In this document: positions 24,963-34,489 of the stretch, in pieces | Layout: every line of letters starts with the position of its first letter | Position numbering within the stretch: position 1 is the stretch's first letter | Assembly: GCF_011040385.1 (NCBI RefSeq) | Contig: NZ_JAAIKB010000002.1 | Span: forward strand, 704,764-768,763 | DNA from: Falsiroseomonas algicola | GTDB lineage: Bacteria > Pseudomonadota > Alphaproteobacteria > Acetobacterales > Acetobacteraceae | Direction: 5' to 3' | Length of the DNA: 64,000 bases | The notes under the pieces: generated by a model | What the model saw: only the letters and a program-made list of their open reading frames with translations | The model's database searches: none | Told to the model about the DNA's origin: nothing | Position numbers and translations under genes: made by a program

Positions 24963-25934
24963 TCAGATCAGGTCGATCCGGGCGTCGCGCACCACGCGGC
25001 GCCAGCGCGCCAGGTCGGCGGCGATCAGGCGGGCCAGGGTCGGCCGGTCCGTCGCATCCACGGCGAAGCCGACGCGGGCCAGGCGCTCCGTCACCTCGGG
25101 CGTCTTCAGCGCGGCCACGATCACCTCGTTCAGCCGGTCCAGGATCGGCGCCGGCGTCGCGGCGGGGGCAACGATGGCGGTCCAGGATCCGGAGACATGG
25201 TCGGGCAGGCCCTGCTCCGCCATGGTCGGCACGGCGGGAAGCTGCGGGAAGCGGTTCGGGCCGCAGATGGCGATGCCGCGCAGCGCGCCGGAGGCGACAT
25301 GGGTGCCGACCGTCGCCGCGTTCAGCACGGCGATCGGCGCCTGGTTCTGGATGACGGCCGTGGCCGCGGCGGGGCCGCCGGCGAAGGGCACCGCCACCGC
25401 CTCCGTCCCCGTCAGCAGCTTGAACAGTTCCATGCCCAGCTGTTCGGAGGAGCCGACGCCGGAGGAGGCATAGGCCGGGCCGCCCGCGATGGTCTTCATC
25501 CAGGCCACCACCTCCGGCACCGTGCGGGCGGGGATGGAGGGGTGGACGACCAGCATGTTCGGCGCCGTCATAACCAGCGTCACCGGCGCGAAGTCTCGTT
25601 CCACGTCATAGCCGGGGCTGCGCATGATGACGGGGTTGATGGTCAGCGTGCCGCTGGCCGCGACCAGCAGGGAATGGCCATCGGCCGGCTGGCCCGCGAC
25701 ATAGCGGGACCCGATGGCGCCCGTGGCACCCGGGCGGTTGTCGATGATCACGGTCTGGCCGAGCGCCGCCTGCATCGGCTGCTGCACGACGCGCGCGGCC
25801 AGGTCGGTCGGCCCGCCGGGCGGGAAGGGGACGACCATGCTGACGGGGCGCGTCGGCGCCCAGCCTTGCGCGGCGGCGCGGTGCGGCAGCAGCAGGGGGG
25901 CGGCCAGCAGGCCGAGGGCATCGCGACGACGCAT
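24963..25934 (-). CDS. Bug/TctC-type solute receptor
   Basis: A 323-residue receptor with signal MRRRDALGLLAAPLLLPHRAA (Arg-rich, possibly Tat) and the Bug motifs VSMVVPFPPGGPTDLAAR and IIDNRPGATGAIGSRY; the usual HVPYRG loop is replaced by VAVPFAGGPAA. That loop normally contacts the ligand carboxylate, so its ligand may differ from the others. It is convergent with the helicase gene, 4 bases away, and separated from the next minus-strand gene by 45 bases. Ligand unknown. Confidence 0.88.
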   Translation of the reverse strand: MRRRDALGLLAAPLLLPHRAAAQGWAPTRPVSMVVPFPPGGPTDLAARVVQQPMQAALGQTVIIDNRPGATGAIGSRYVAGQPADGHSLLVAASGTLTINPVIMRSPGYDVERDFAPVTLVMTAPNMLVVHPSIPARTVPEVVAWMKTIAGGPAYASSGVGSSEQLGMELFKLLTGTEAVAVPFAGGPAAATAVIQNQAPIAVLNAATVGTHVASGALRGIAICGPNRFPQLPAVPTMAEQGLPDHVSGSWTAIVAPAATPAPILDRLNEVIVAALKTPEVTERLARVGFAVDATDRPTLARLIAADLARWRRVVRDARIDLI

Positions 25935-25979
25935 GGTGTGAAGTCTCCCGTTGTTGAGGCGTAGTGAAGCACGGGTTCG

Positions 25980-26873
25980 TCAGCCCGCGAACATGGGTTC
26001 CGGCAGGGCCTTCACGCCGAGGCCCGTCACCTCCAGCAGCGCGCCTTCCCATCGCTGCACGCCGCGCTGCCAGCCATTCAGGAACTTCCGCGCGGTGGTG
26101 ACGAACATCACGTCATGCGCCGCGCCGCCGAAGCTCGGCATGGTGGGGCAGGAGGACGGCATGCGGTAGCAGCGGTCGATCCGCCCATCCGGCGCGTAGC
26201 GCATCAGCAGCCCGTCATAGGGCAGGGCCGCCCAGTAGAATCCCTCCGTATCCACCGCCGCGCCATCGACCTTGCCGTTATGGCCGGGGAAGTTGGTGGC
26301 GGAGAGGAAGATCCGGCGGTTGCCGATGGTGCCGGCTTCCAGGTCGAAGTCATAGGCCCAGACGGTCTTGGCGCTGCTGTCGGAGAGGTACATGGTCCGG
26401 TCGTCGGGGCTGAAGGCGATGCCGTTGCCGACGATGATGCCCGTCTCCATCCGGTGCACGCTGCCATCGGGGTCGAGCCGCCAGAGCGAGGCCGACGCCT
26501 CATAGGTCTCGACGAAGCGGGCATTCATGCCGCCGCACCAGAAGCGGCCGCGGCGATCCACCTTGCCGTCATTCATGCGGTTGCCGGGGCAGTCGGGCTC
26601 CGGCCGCGCGATGGTCTCGAAGATGCCCTTCTCCGGCTCGATCACCGCGAAGCCCTGCAGCGTGCCGGCGATGAAGCCGCCCTTGGCGCGCAGCCCGATG
26701 GAGCCCACGAATTCCGGCAGCTTCCACTCGGCATGCGCGCCCGTGGCGGGGTCGCAGCGATGGATGGCGGGCTTGAGGTTGTCGAGCCACCAGACGCAAT
26801 GGTCGCGGGGGTCCCAGACCGGGCTCTCGCCGAGCTCGTCGGCCGTGTCGGCCAGGCAGCGGATGGCTTCCAT
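25980..26873 (-). CDS. SMP-30/gluconolactonase-family lactonase
   Basis: A 297-residue six-bladed propeller of the SMP-30/gluconolactonase/LRE family. The metal-site residues are recognisable: Glu15 in ELGESPVWDP, the Asn in GNRMNDGKVD, NGIAFSPDD and the Asp in YLSDSSAKTVW. Such enzymes hydrolyse sugar lactones to the acid. The start at 26873 lies one base after the upstream receptor stop, making it the last gene of the amidase-receptor-lactonase operon. This spacing is the same as between the receptor and SDR at 5591/5593. Substrate not predictable. Confidence 0.9.
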   Translation of the reverse strand: MEAIRCLADTADELGESPVWDPRDHCVWWLDNLKPAIHRCDPATGAHAEWKLPEFVGSIGLRAKGGFIAGTLQGFAVIEPEKGIFETIARPEPDCPGNRMNDGKVDRRGRFWCGGMNARFVETYEASASLWRLDPDGSVHRMETGIIVGNGIAFSPDDRTMYLSDSSAKTVWAYDFDLEAGTIGNRRIFLSATNFPGHNGKVDGAAVDTEGFYWAALPYDGLLMRYAPDGRIDRCYRMPSSCPTMPSFGGAAHDVMFVTTARKFLNGWQRGVQRWEGALLEVTGLGVKALPEPMFAG

Positions 26874-26874
26874 C

Positions 26875-27837
26875 TCAGCTCTCCCGCGCGCCGGCGGTCT
26901 CGACGATGCCGCGCCACTTTTCCATCTCCGCCGCGACCAGCGCGCGCAGCGCCTCCGGCGTGGAGGTCGCGGCATCGGCGCCGAGCGCGGTGGCGCGGGC
27001 GCGGAACTCGGGCCGGGCGGTGATGGCGCCGATGGCGGCGTTGAGTCGCGCGACGAGGGGCTCCGGCGTGCGCGGCGGCGCGAAGATGGCGTTCCAGGTA
27101 TAGGCGTCATAGGGGCGGATGCCGGCTTCCTGCATGGTCGGCAAATCCGGCAGCGCGGCGATGCGGTTGGGCGTGGTGACGGCCAACGCGCGCACGGCAT
27201 TGCCCTGGATGGCGCCCATGGCGCTCGGCACCGCATCGAACATGAAGGTGAGCCGCCCGCCCTGGAGGTCCTGGATGGCGGGGGCGGAGCCGCGATAGGG
27301 GATGTGCTGCGCCTGCACGCCGGCGACCGCTTCCAGCAGCACGGCGGAGAGGTGGATGGGCGACCCGATGCCGGCGGAGCCGTAGTTGTGCTTGCCCGGT
27401 TCCGCCTTCAGCAGCGCCACCAGCTCGGCTGCGCTGCGGACATTCACGCCGGGATGCACCATCAGCACATTGGCGATGGTGGCGAAGAGGGCGACGGGCG
27501 TGAAATCCCGCCGCGGGTCATAGGCCGGCGTCTTCGCGATCAGGGGCTGGAGCGCGTGGCTGCCCAGCGTGCCGACGACCAACGTGTAGCCATCCGGCGG
27601 CGACTGCATGACGGCGGTGCTGCCGATGGCGCCCGTGGCGCCGGCGCGGTTCTCCACCACGACGGGCACGCGGAGATCGACTTCCAGCGCCTGCGCCAGC
27701 AGCCGGCCCATGATGTCGGTGGGGCCGCCGGGCGGGAAGGGGACGACGAGGCGGATGGGGCGGCTCGGCCAGCCATCCTGCGCCAGGGCTGGCGTCGCCA
27801 GAAGCGTGCCCAGCAGGGTCCGTCGGGTGAGGGTCAT
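26875..27837 (-). CDS. Bug/TctC-type solute receptor
   Basis: A 320-residue receptor with signal TRRTLLGTLLATPALAQDG and the motifs IRLVVPFPPGGPTDIMGR, VVENRAGATGAIG and AQHIPYRGSAPAIQD. The ATG at 27837 overlaps the amidase stop (ATGA) and is preferred to an upstream in-frame ATG inside the amidase gene. It is placed between an amidase and a lactonase in one operon, so it may import an amide or a lactone-forming acid. No permease nearby. Confidence 0.9.
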   Translation of the reverse strand: MTLTRRTLLGTLLATPALAQDGWPSRPIRLVVPFPPGGPTDIMGRLLAQALEVDLRVPVVVENRAGATGAIGSTAVMQSPPDGYTLVVGTLGSHALQPLIAKTPAYDPRRDFTPVALFATIANVLMVHPGVNVRSAAELVALLKAEPGKHNYGSAGIGSPIHLSAVLLEAVAGVQAQHIPYRGSAPAIQDLQGGRLTFMFDAVPSAMGAIQGNAVRALAVTTPNRIAALPDLPTMQEAGIRPYDAYTWNAIFAPPRTPEPLVARLNAAIGAITARPEFRARATALGADAATSTPEALRALVAAEMEKWRGIVETAGARES

Positions 27838-29252
27838 GGCGTTTCTCCCAGGGGCGGCCGCGCCTTGTGCCACGCGGTCCGCTGTTGAAAGGCCTCGGCC
27901 AGGGCGAGCACGCGCGCATCCTCGCCGTAGCGGCCGATCAGGTGCAGGCCGATCGGCAGGCCATCGGGTGACAGGCCGCAGGGGATGCTGATGGCGGGCC
28001 AGCCCATGGCATTGGCGAAGGCGGTGAAGGCGACCGGCATACGCGGGCCGGCGGGCTGGCCGCCGACGGTGGCGGGCGGGCCGGACTCGATCGGCCAGGG
28101 CGGGGTGGGGCAGGTGGGCGTCACCAGGATGTCGTCATCGCCCATCGCCGCGCCGACGCTGGCGCGCCAGGCGGCCAGCCCATCGTGGGCGCGGGCGTAG
28201 TCGATGCCGGACAGCGCCAGGCCGCGTTCGGCCACCGCGCGGATGGCGGGGGTCACGAGGTCCTGCCATCCCTCATGCGCCTGCACGACGCGCGCGACGC
28301 CGACGGCGGAGAGCACGGCGGAGAAATCGCGCAGTGCCGTGGCATCGCCGGGCATGTCGCCCTCGGCGATGGTGCATCCCGCTTCCGCCAGCACCGCGGC
28401 CGCGCTGCACAGCAGCGCCGCCACGGCGGGGTCCGTGCCCTCGCCGCCGGCCTGCATCACCAGGCGGATGCGCGTGCCGCCGGCAGGGGCCGATGCATCG
28501 AGCGGCCCGAAGGCGAGGGAGGCGCGGTCCCGCGCGTCGCCGCCGGCCAGCACGTGCATCGCGAGGCGCAGCCCCGCGACATCCCGCGCCATGACGCCGA
28601 TGGCCTGGTAGTCCAGCGACAGGGCCGGAAAACCGTGCAGGCGGGGGATCCGCCCCGTGCTGGGCTTGAAGCCGCTGAGGCCCGTGAAGGCAGCCGGCAG
28701 GCGGATGGAGCCGCCGGCATCCGTGCCGATGGCGAGCGGCGCCATGCCCGCCGCCACCGCCGCGGCCGCGCCGCCCGATGACCCGGCCGGCACCATCGCG
28801 GGGTTCCAGGGGTTGCGCGTGGTGCCGAAGACCGGGTTGCTGGTGTGCACGGCCAGCGCGAATTCGGGCGTGTTCGTCTTGCCGACCAGCACCGCCCCCG
28901 CCGCGCGCAGGCGCGCGACGCAGAGGTCATCGACGCCAGGCACAAAATCCCGGAACAGGCGCGATCCCCAGGTCGCGCCGAAGCCGGCGGCGTAGAGGTT
29001 GTCCTTCACCGTGAAGGGCACGCCATCCAGCGGGCCGATCGCCTTTCCCGCGCGGCGCCGCGCCCCGGACTCTGCCGCCGCCGCGCGGGCGGCCGGCAGG
29101 TCCATGGCGATGATGGCGTTCAGCTCGGGGTTGTGCGCCTCCAGCCGCGCCAGGCAGGCCTCCAGCAGCGTCTCGGGCGTGGTGCGCCCCTCCGCCAGGG
29201 CGGACGCGGCCTCGGCCAGGTCATCGACAGGCGGGGCGGGGACAGGTTCCAT
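27834..29252 (-). CDS. Amidase-signature enzyme
   Basis: A 472-residue amidase with the full triad Lys83 (DGVPFTVKDN), Ser158 (PAGSSGG) and Ser182 (GTDAGGSIRLP). It differs clearly from the amidase at 20725, lacks a small partner gene and is followed by a coupled receptor. The Met at 29252 is chosen because the protein then begins with a normal amidase N-terminal helix; the frame stays open much further upstream but runs antisense to other genes. Likely cytoplasmic, with unknown amide substrate. It diverges from the transaminase gene across about 100 bases. Confidence 0.9.
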   Translation of the reverse strand: MEPVPAPPVDDLAEAASALAEGRTTPETLLEACLARLEAHNPELNAIIAMDLPAARAAAAESGARRRAGKAIGPLDGVPFTVKDNLYAAGFGATWGSRLFRDFVPGVDDLCVARLRAAGAVLVGKTNTPEFALAVHTSNPVFGTTRNPWNPAMVPAGSSGGAAAAVAAGMAPLAIGTDAGGSIRLPAAFTGLSGFKPSTGRIPRLHGFPALSLDYQAIGVMARDVAGLRLAMHVLAGGDARDRASLAFGPLDASAPAGGTRIRLVMQAGGEGTDPAVAALLCSAAAVLAEAGCTIAEGDMPGDATALRDFSAVLSAVGVARVVQAHEGWQDLVTPAIRAVAERGLALSGIDYARAHDGLAAWRASVGAAMGDDDILVTPTCPTPPWPIESGPPATVGGQPAGPRMPVAFTAFANAMGWPAISIPCGLSPDGLPIGLHLIGRYGEDARVLALAEAFQQRTAWHKARPPLGETP

Positions 29253-29303
29253 ACAAGCAGCATGCGACGCCGCCGCGGCGCTGCAAAGCGGGCAGGTCGC
29301 GGT

Positions 29304-29333
29304 TTGACGCGGCTCGCCGGCGATCCCTATCCT
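29304..29333 (+). promoter_or_regulatory. Sigma-70-like promoter upstream of class IV transaminase
   Basis: TTGACG (29304-29309) is followed after 18 bases by TATCCT (29328-29333), 21 bases before the ATG. The -35 element matches the consensus at 5 of 6 and the -10 at 4 of 6. It could drive the transaminase plus polyamine-type ABC operon. Confidence 0.45.
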
Positions 29334-29354
29334 GCCGAGACAAGAGGGCGATTG

Positions 29355-30305
29355 ATGACCGAGGCGTTGCAGGTTCCCACGCACCTGACCGTGGAGAACG
29401 CGGATTTCAGCAAGGCGCTCGGTTACGTCGATGGCGCGGTGGTGCCGCTGGCGGAGGCGAAGATCTCGGTCCGCGACCTCGGCCTGATGTATGCCGACAT
29501 GACCTATGACGTGGTGCACACCTGGAAGGGCGGCTTCTTCCGGCTGGAGGATCACCTCGACCGCTTCTTCGCCTCCATGCAGGGGCTGCGGCTGGATGCG
29601 GGCATGGACCGCGCGCAGATGCGCGCCGTGCTGTCCGACCTGGTGCGCCGGAGCGGGCTGCAGGACACGCTGGTCTATTTCGCCTGCACGCGCGGCATGG
29701 CCGTGCCGGGGTCGCGGGACCCGACGCTGTCCAAGAACAACTTCTTCGCCACCGTCACGCCGCTGGTGCTGCGCGGGCAGCCGGAGGAGATGGCGCGCGG
29801 CAAGGATGCGATGCTGGTTCGCGATATCCACCGCATCCCGGCCTCCGCCGTGAATCCCCTCTGGAAGAACAGCCATTGGGGCGACTTCATCCGCGCCACC
29901 TTCGCCGCCAAGGATGCGGGGTTCGACACGCCGATCCTGCTGGCGACGGATGGGCTGGTGGCGGAATCGCCCGGCTTCAACATCGTGGCCGTCATCGATG
30001 GGGCGCTGCTGAGCCCCGATTCGGGCGTGCTCGGGGGCATCTCCTGCCGCACCATGTTCGAGATCGCGGCCGAACTCGGCATTCCCGCCCGCTACGGCGC
30101 CCTGACGCCCGAGGCGCTGCTGGGCGCGGAGGAGGCCTTCCTGACCGCGACCTCCTGCGGGTTGTTCCCGGTGACGCGCATCGATGGGCAGAAGATCGGC
30201 GCCGGCGTGCCCGGGCCGATCACGACGCGCTTGCTCAACACCTATTACCGCAAGAAGAATGCGGGGTGGCACATCACACCGGTGACGGCCAGGGATGAAG
30301 GGTAG
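29355..30305 (+). CDS. Class IV aminotransferase resembling (R)-selective amine transaminases
   Basis: A 316-residue fold-type IV PLP enzyme. The segments YVDGAVVPLAEAKISVRDLG, TYDVVHTWKGGFFRLEDHLD, Lys171 in WKNSHWGDFIRA and ESPGFNIV near 204-211 have the layout of (R)-selective omega-transaminases and D-amino acid transaminases. The KN-x-x-WGD segment is especially similar to the (R)-amine type. Lys171 should hold PLP. It lies 6 bases ahead of a spermidine/putrescine-type ABC operon, which suggests that an imported amine is its amino donor. Specificity within fold type IV cannot be settled from sequence. Confidence 0.82.
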   Translation: MTEALQVPTHLTVENADFSKALGYVDGAVVPLAEAKISVRDLGLMYADMTYDVVHTWKGGFFRLEDHLDRFFASMQGLRLDAGMDRAQMRAVLSDLVRRSGLQDTLVYFACTRGMAVPGSRDPTLSKNNFFATVTPLVLRGQPEEMARGKDAMLVRDIHRIPASAVNPLWKNSHWGDFIRATFAAKDAGFDTPILLATDGLVAESPGFNIVAVIDGALLSPDSGVLGGISCRTMFEIAAELGIPARYGALTPEALLGAEEAFLTATSCGLFPVTRIDGQKIGAGVPGPITTRLLNTYYRKKNAGWHITPVTARDEG

Positions 30306-30311
30306 GGCGCG

Positions 30312-31337
30312 ATGAGGCGTTTGCTGGGGAAACTGGCCGGGCTCGCGATCGGCGTCTTCGCCGCCGTGATGCCGGCGGAAGCGCGGGACCTGACGGTGGT
30401 CGCCGGTGGCGGCGCGCTGCAGGACCATATGCGGCGGACGCTCTTCTCCACCTTTGCCGGCGGCCCGGTGGTGGACACGGCCTATGACTACAATGTCGGC
30501 CCCATCCGCGCGATGGTGCAGGCCCGCAACGTGACCTGGGACGTGGTGCTGGTGGAAGCGCCGGACCTGATCCGCGGCTGCGAGGACGGCATCTTCGAGC
30601 GCATCGACTACAGCGTGGTGGACCGCGGCAAGTTCATGCCGGGCGGCGCCACCACCTGCGGCGCCGGCGCCATCGGCTGGGGTGTCGCCGTCTTCTATGA
30701 CGAGGCGCGGCACGCCAACGGCCCCGCCACCTTCCAGGAATTCTGGGACACGCAGCGCTTCCCTGGCCGTCGGACGCTGCGCCGCGGTGCGCGCATCACG
30801 CTGGAAGCGGCGCTGATGGGCGATGGCGTGGCGCCCGCCGATGTCTATCGCGTGCTGGCGACCCCGGCCGGCCAGGCGCGCGCCTTCGCGGCGCTGGACC
30901 GGCTGCGGCCGAACCTCGTGTTCTGGACCGGCGGGCAGCAGCCGATCGAGCTGGTGAACTCCGGCGAGGTTGCCTATGCGCTCGGCTTCGTCGGCCGCAC
31001 CGCGAACGGCATCCGCGCCGGGGCGCGCTACAACCTGCGCTGGTCCACGCTGCTCTATGCCTATGACAGCTGGGCGGTGGTGCGCGGCTCTGCCAACGCC
31101 GCGGCGGCGATGCGGCTGATCCAGCACATCACGGAAGCGGGCCCGGTGACGGAGCTGACGAAGCTCTGGCCGATCAACCCCGCCACGGCGTCGGTCGCGA
31201 ACGACCCTGATGTGCGCGCGCGCAATCCGCTGATGATGACGAACCACCAGGCCGGCGGCCTCGAGATCAATACCGAGTTCTGGCTGGAATACGGGCCGGA
31301 TCTGGAACAGCGCTTCGCATCCTGGGTGAATCGCTGA
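30312..31337 (+). CDS. Spermidine/putrescine-type ABC transporter substrate-binding protein
   Basis: A 341-residue secreted binding protein of the PotD-like family. The signal peptide is MRRLLGKLAGLAIGVFAAVM, cleaved near AEARD, followed by LTVVAGGGALQD. Family features such as VTWDVVLVEAPDL, FYDEARHANGPATFQEFWD and WPINPATASVANDPDV are visible. It delivers an amine, polyamine or related organic solute to the permeases encoded just downstream. It starts 6 bases after the transaminase stop. Confidence 0.88.
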   Translation: MRRLLGKLAGLAIGVFAAVMPAEARDLTVVAGGGALQDHMRRTLFSTFAGGPVVDTAYDYNVGPIRAMVQARNVTWDVVLVEAPDLIRGCEDGIFERIDYSVVDRGKFMPGGATTCGAGAIGWGVAVFYDEARHANGPATFQEFWDTQRFPGRRTLRRGARITLEAALMGDGVAPADVYRVLATPAGQARAFAALDRLRPNLVFWTGGQQPIELVNSGEVAYALGFVGRTANGIRAGARYNLRWSTLLYAYDSWAVVRGSANAAAAMRLIQHITEAGPVTELTKLWPINPATASVANDPDVRARNPLMMTNHQAGGLEINTEFWLEYGPDLEQRFASWVNR

Positions 31338-31357
31338 CCTGATCCCGGCGCGCGGCG

Positions 31358-32539
31358 ATGCGACGCACCAACTGGCTCGCCGCGCTGCTCATCGCGCCGC
31401 TGATGCTGCTGATCCTGGGCAGCTTCCTGCTGCCCGTGGGCTTCGCGCTGTTCACCGCGGTGGCGGATCGGGAGGTTGCGGCGACGCTGCCGCGCACCCG
31501 TGCGGCGCTCGCGGCCTGGGACGGAGTGGGCCTGCCGCCGGAGCCCGCCTTCGCCGCCATGGCGCAGGAGTTGGGCCAGGCGCTGGAGGACCGGCGCATC
31601 GGCGACATGGCCCAGCGCCTGAACTTCGAGCGAACGGGCATGCGCGGCCTGCTGCTGCGGACCGCACGGGCGGCGGGACGGCTGGAGGCGCCCTATGCGG
31701 CCTCCATGGTCGCGCTCGATGCGCGATGGGGTGAGGGTGACACATGGCTGCTGGTCCAGCGCGCCGGCGGGCCGGTGACGCCGCTGTATCTGCTGCGTGC
31801 CATGGATCTGCAACGCGCGCCGGGTGGCGGCGTGCAGGCGGTGGCGGCGGAGGAGGCGCTGTACAGGCAGCTCTTCTGGCGCACGCTCGGCATCAGCCTG
31901 GCTGTGACGGCGCTCTGTGTGCTGCTGGCCTATCCCGTCGCCTACACCATCGCGAAGCTGAGCGCGCCGTGGTCGGCTGTCGCGCTCATGCTGGTGCTGA
32001 TCCCCTTCTGGTCCAGCGTGCTGGTGCGCAGCACCGCCTGGTTCGTCCTGCTGCAACGGGAAGGGCCGGTGAACCAGGCGATGATGGCGCTGGGCCTCAT
32101 CGACGCGCCGGTGCAGGTCGTGGGCACGCGCATCGCGGTGGTGGTGGCGCTGGTGCATGTGCTGCTGCCCTTCGCGGTGCTGCCGATGCACAGCGTGATG
32201 AAGCGGCTGGATGGTATCTATCTGCGCGCGGCGGCCTCGCTTGGTGCGAACGGCGTGCAGCGCTTCCTGCGAGTCTATCTGCCGATGTCGATGCCGGGCG
32301 TGCTGGCAGGCGCGGCGATGGTCTTCCTGCTGGCGGTCGGCATGTACACCGCGCCGGCGCTGGTCGGTGGCGATCGCGACCAGATGGTGGCCTGGTTCAT
32401 CGCCTACTTCATGAACCGCGAGGTCAACTGGGGCATGGCGGCCGCGCTGTCGGCCTATCTGCTGGCGATGACCGGCGCGGCCATCGGGTTGGCGCGGGTG
32501 CTGACGGGCGGCGTGGCGACGATCGGCGGACGGGCCTGA
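31358..32539 (+). CDS. ABC transporter permease, PotB-like, with extra periplasmic segment
   Basis: A 393-residue inner-membrane permease. A first membrane helix (about 9-35) is followed by some 135 mostly soluble residues before the remaining helices (from about 172), an insertion that makes it roughly 90-100 residues longer than a typical PotB. The EAA coupling loop LRAAASLGANGVQRFLRVYL contacts the ATPase. Its stop overlaps the next permease start (TGATG). Confidence 0.87.
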   Translation: MRRTNWLAALLIAPLMLLILGSFLLPVGFALFTAVADREVAATLPRTRAALAAWDGVGLPPEPAFAAMAQELGQALEDRRIGDMAQRLNFERTGMRGLLLRTARAAGRLEAPYAASMVALDARWGEGDTWLLVQRAGGPVTPLYLLRAMDLQRAPGGGVQAVAAEEALYRQLFWRTLGISLAVTALCVLLAYPVAYTIAKLSAPWSAVALMLVLIPFWSSVLVRSTAWFVLLQREGPVNQAMMALGLIDAPVQVVGTRIAVVVALVHVLLPFAVLPMHSVMKRLDGIYLRAAASLGANGVQRFLRVYLPMSMPGVLAGAAMVFLLAVGMYTAPALVGGDRDQMVAWFIAYFMNREVNWGMAAALSAYLLAMTGAAIGLARVLTGGVATIGGRA

Positions 32540-33335
32540 TGCGGGAAGGCCCGGTCGCGCGGCGGCTGCTCCGCCTGGTGACGGCGCTGGTGCTGGCCTT
32601 CCTGCTGGCGCCGATGGTGGCGGTGATCCTGCTCTCCTTCTCCCCCACCGAATTGCTGGCCCTGCCGCCGCGCGGCTTCTCGCTGCGCTGGTATGGGGAG
32701 TTGCTGGACAGCGCGCGCTGGATGCTGGCGATGAAGAACAGCTTCGTCGTCGCCGGCGCCACGACGGTGGTGGCGACGCTGCTCGGCACCGCGGCGGCGG
32801 TCGGCCTGCAACTCGGGCGCTTCCGCGGCAAGGCGGTGCTGGTGACGATCCTGACCCTGCCGATGGTGACGCCCTACATCGTCACCGCGGCCGCGATGTT
32901 CTTCGCCTATTCGCTGGTGGGGCTGACCGGGTCGCTGCCTGGGCTGGTGCTGGCGCATACCGTCGTCGCGGTGCCCTTCGTCGTCGTCAGCGTGCTGGCC
33001 ACGCTTCAGACCTTCGATGCGACGCTGCTCCGCGCCGCGGCCTCGCTGGGTGCTTCCCCCGCCACGGCGCTGATCCGCATCGTCGTGCCGAACATCTGGC
33101 CCGGCATCGCCGCCGGCGCCATCTTCGCCTTTGCCACCTCGCTTGATGAATTCGTCATCACGCTGTTCATGGCGGGGCCGGGGCAATTCACCCTGCCGCG
33201 CCAGATGTATGCCAGCGTGCGCGAATTCCTGAGCCCCACGATCCTGGCCGCCGCGACCATGCTCTTCCTCTGCTCGCTCCTCTTCCTGCTGGTGAGCGAG
33301 GCGCTGCGCGTCCGCGCCGAGCGACGGGGCCGCGC

Positions 33336-33339
<4 letters not shown>
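32539..33339 (+). CDS. ABC transporter permease, PotC-like
   Basis: A 266-residue permease with six predicted membrane helices. The motif LRAAASLGASPATALIRIVV is the EAA loop, and DEFVITLFMAGPG near the C-terminus is typical of PotC. The ATG at 32539 overlaps the preceding stop and gives a normal-length protein; the longer in-frame extension upstream lies inside the first permease and is rejected. It ends overlapping the ATPase start. Confidence 0.9.
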
Positions 33340-34400
<1,061 letters not shown>

Positions 34401-34421
34401 ATTTTTGCTGCGGTAATCCGC

Positions 34422-34450
34422 TTGACAGGACGGCCCCCGTCCCGTGGCAT
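34422..34450 (+). promoter_or_regulatory. Sigma-70-like promoter for the peptide ABC operon
   Basis: A consensus -35 element, TTGACA (34422-34427), is followed by a 17-base spacer and TGGCAT (34445-34450), a weak -10. The ATG of the binding-protein gene is 40 bases downstream. It lies in the 89-base gap after the preceding ABC operon. Confidence 0.45.
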
Positions 34451-34489
34451 CGCGGGGACCGACCAGACCCCGATGCGCAGGATGCCGCC

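Noticed and set aside
29253..31247. N-terminal extension of the minus-strand amidase frame
   Set aside because: It runs antisense through the transaminase and binding-protein genes; the normal amidase N-terminus begins at the Met at 29252.
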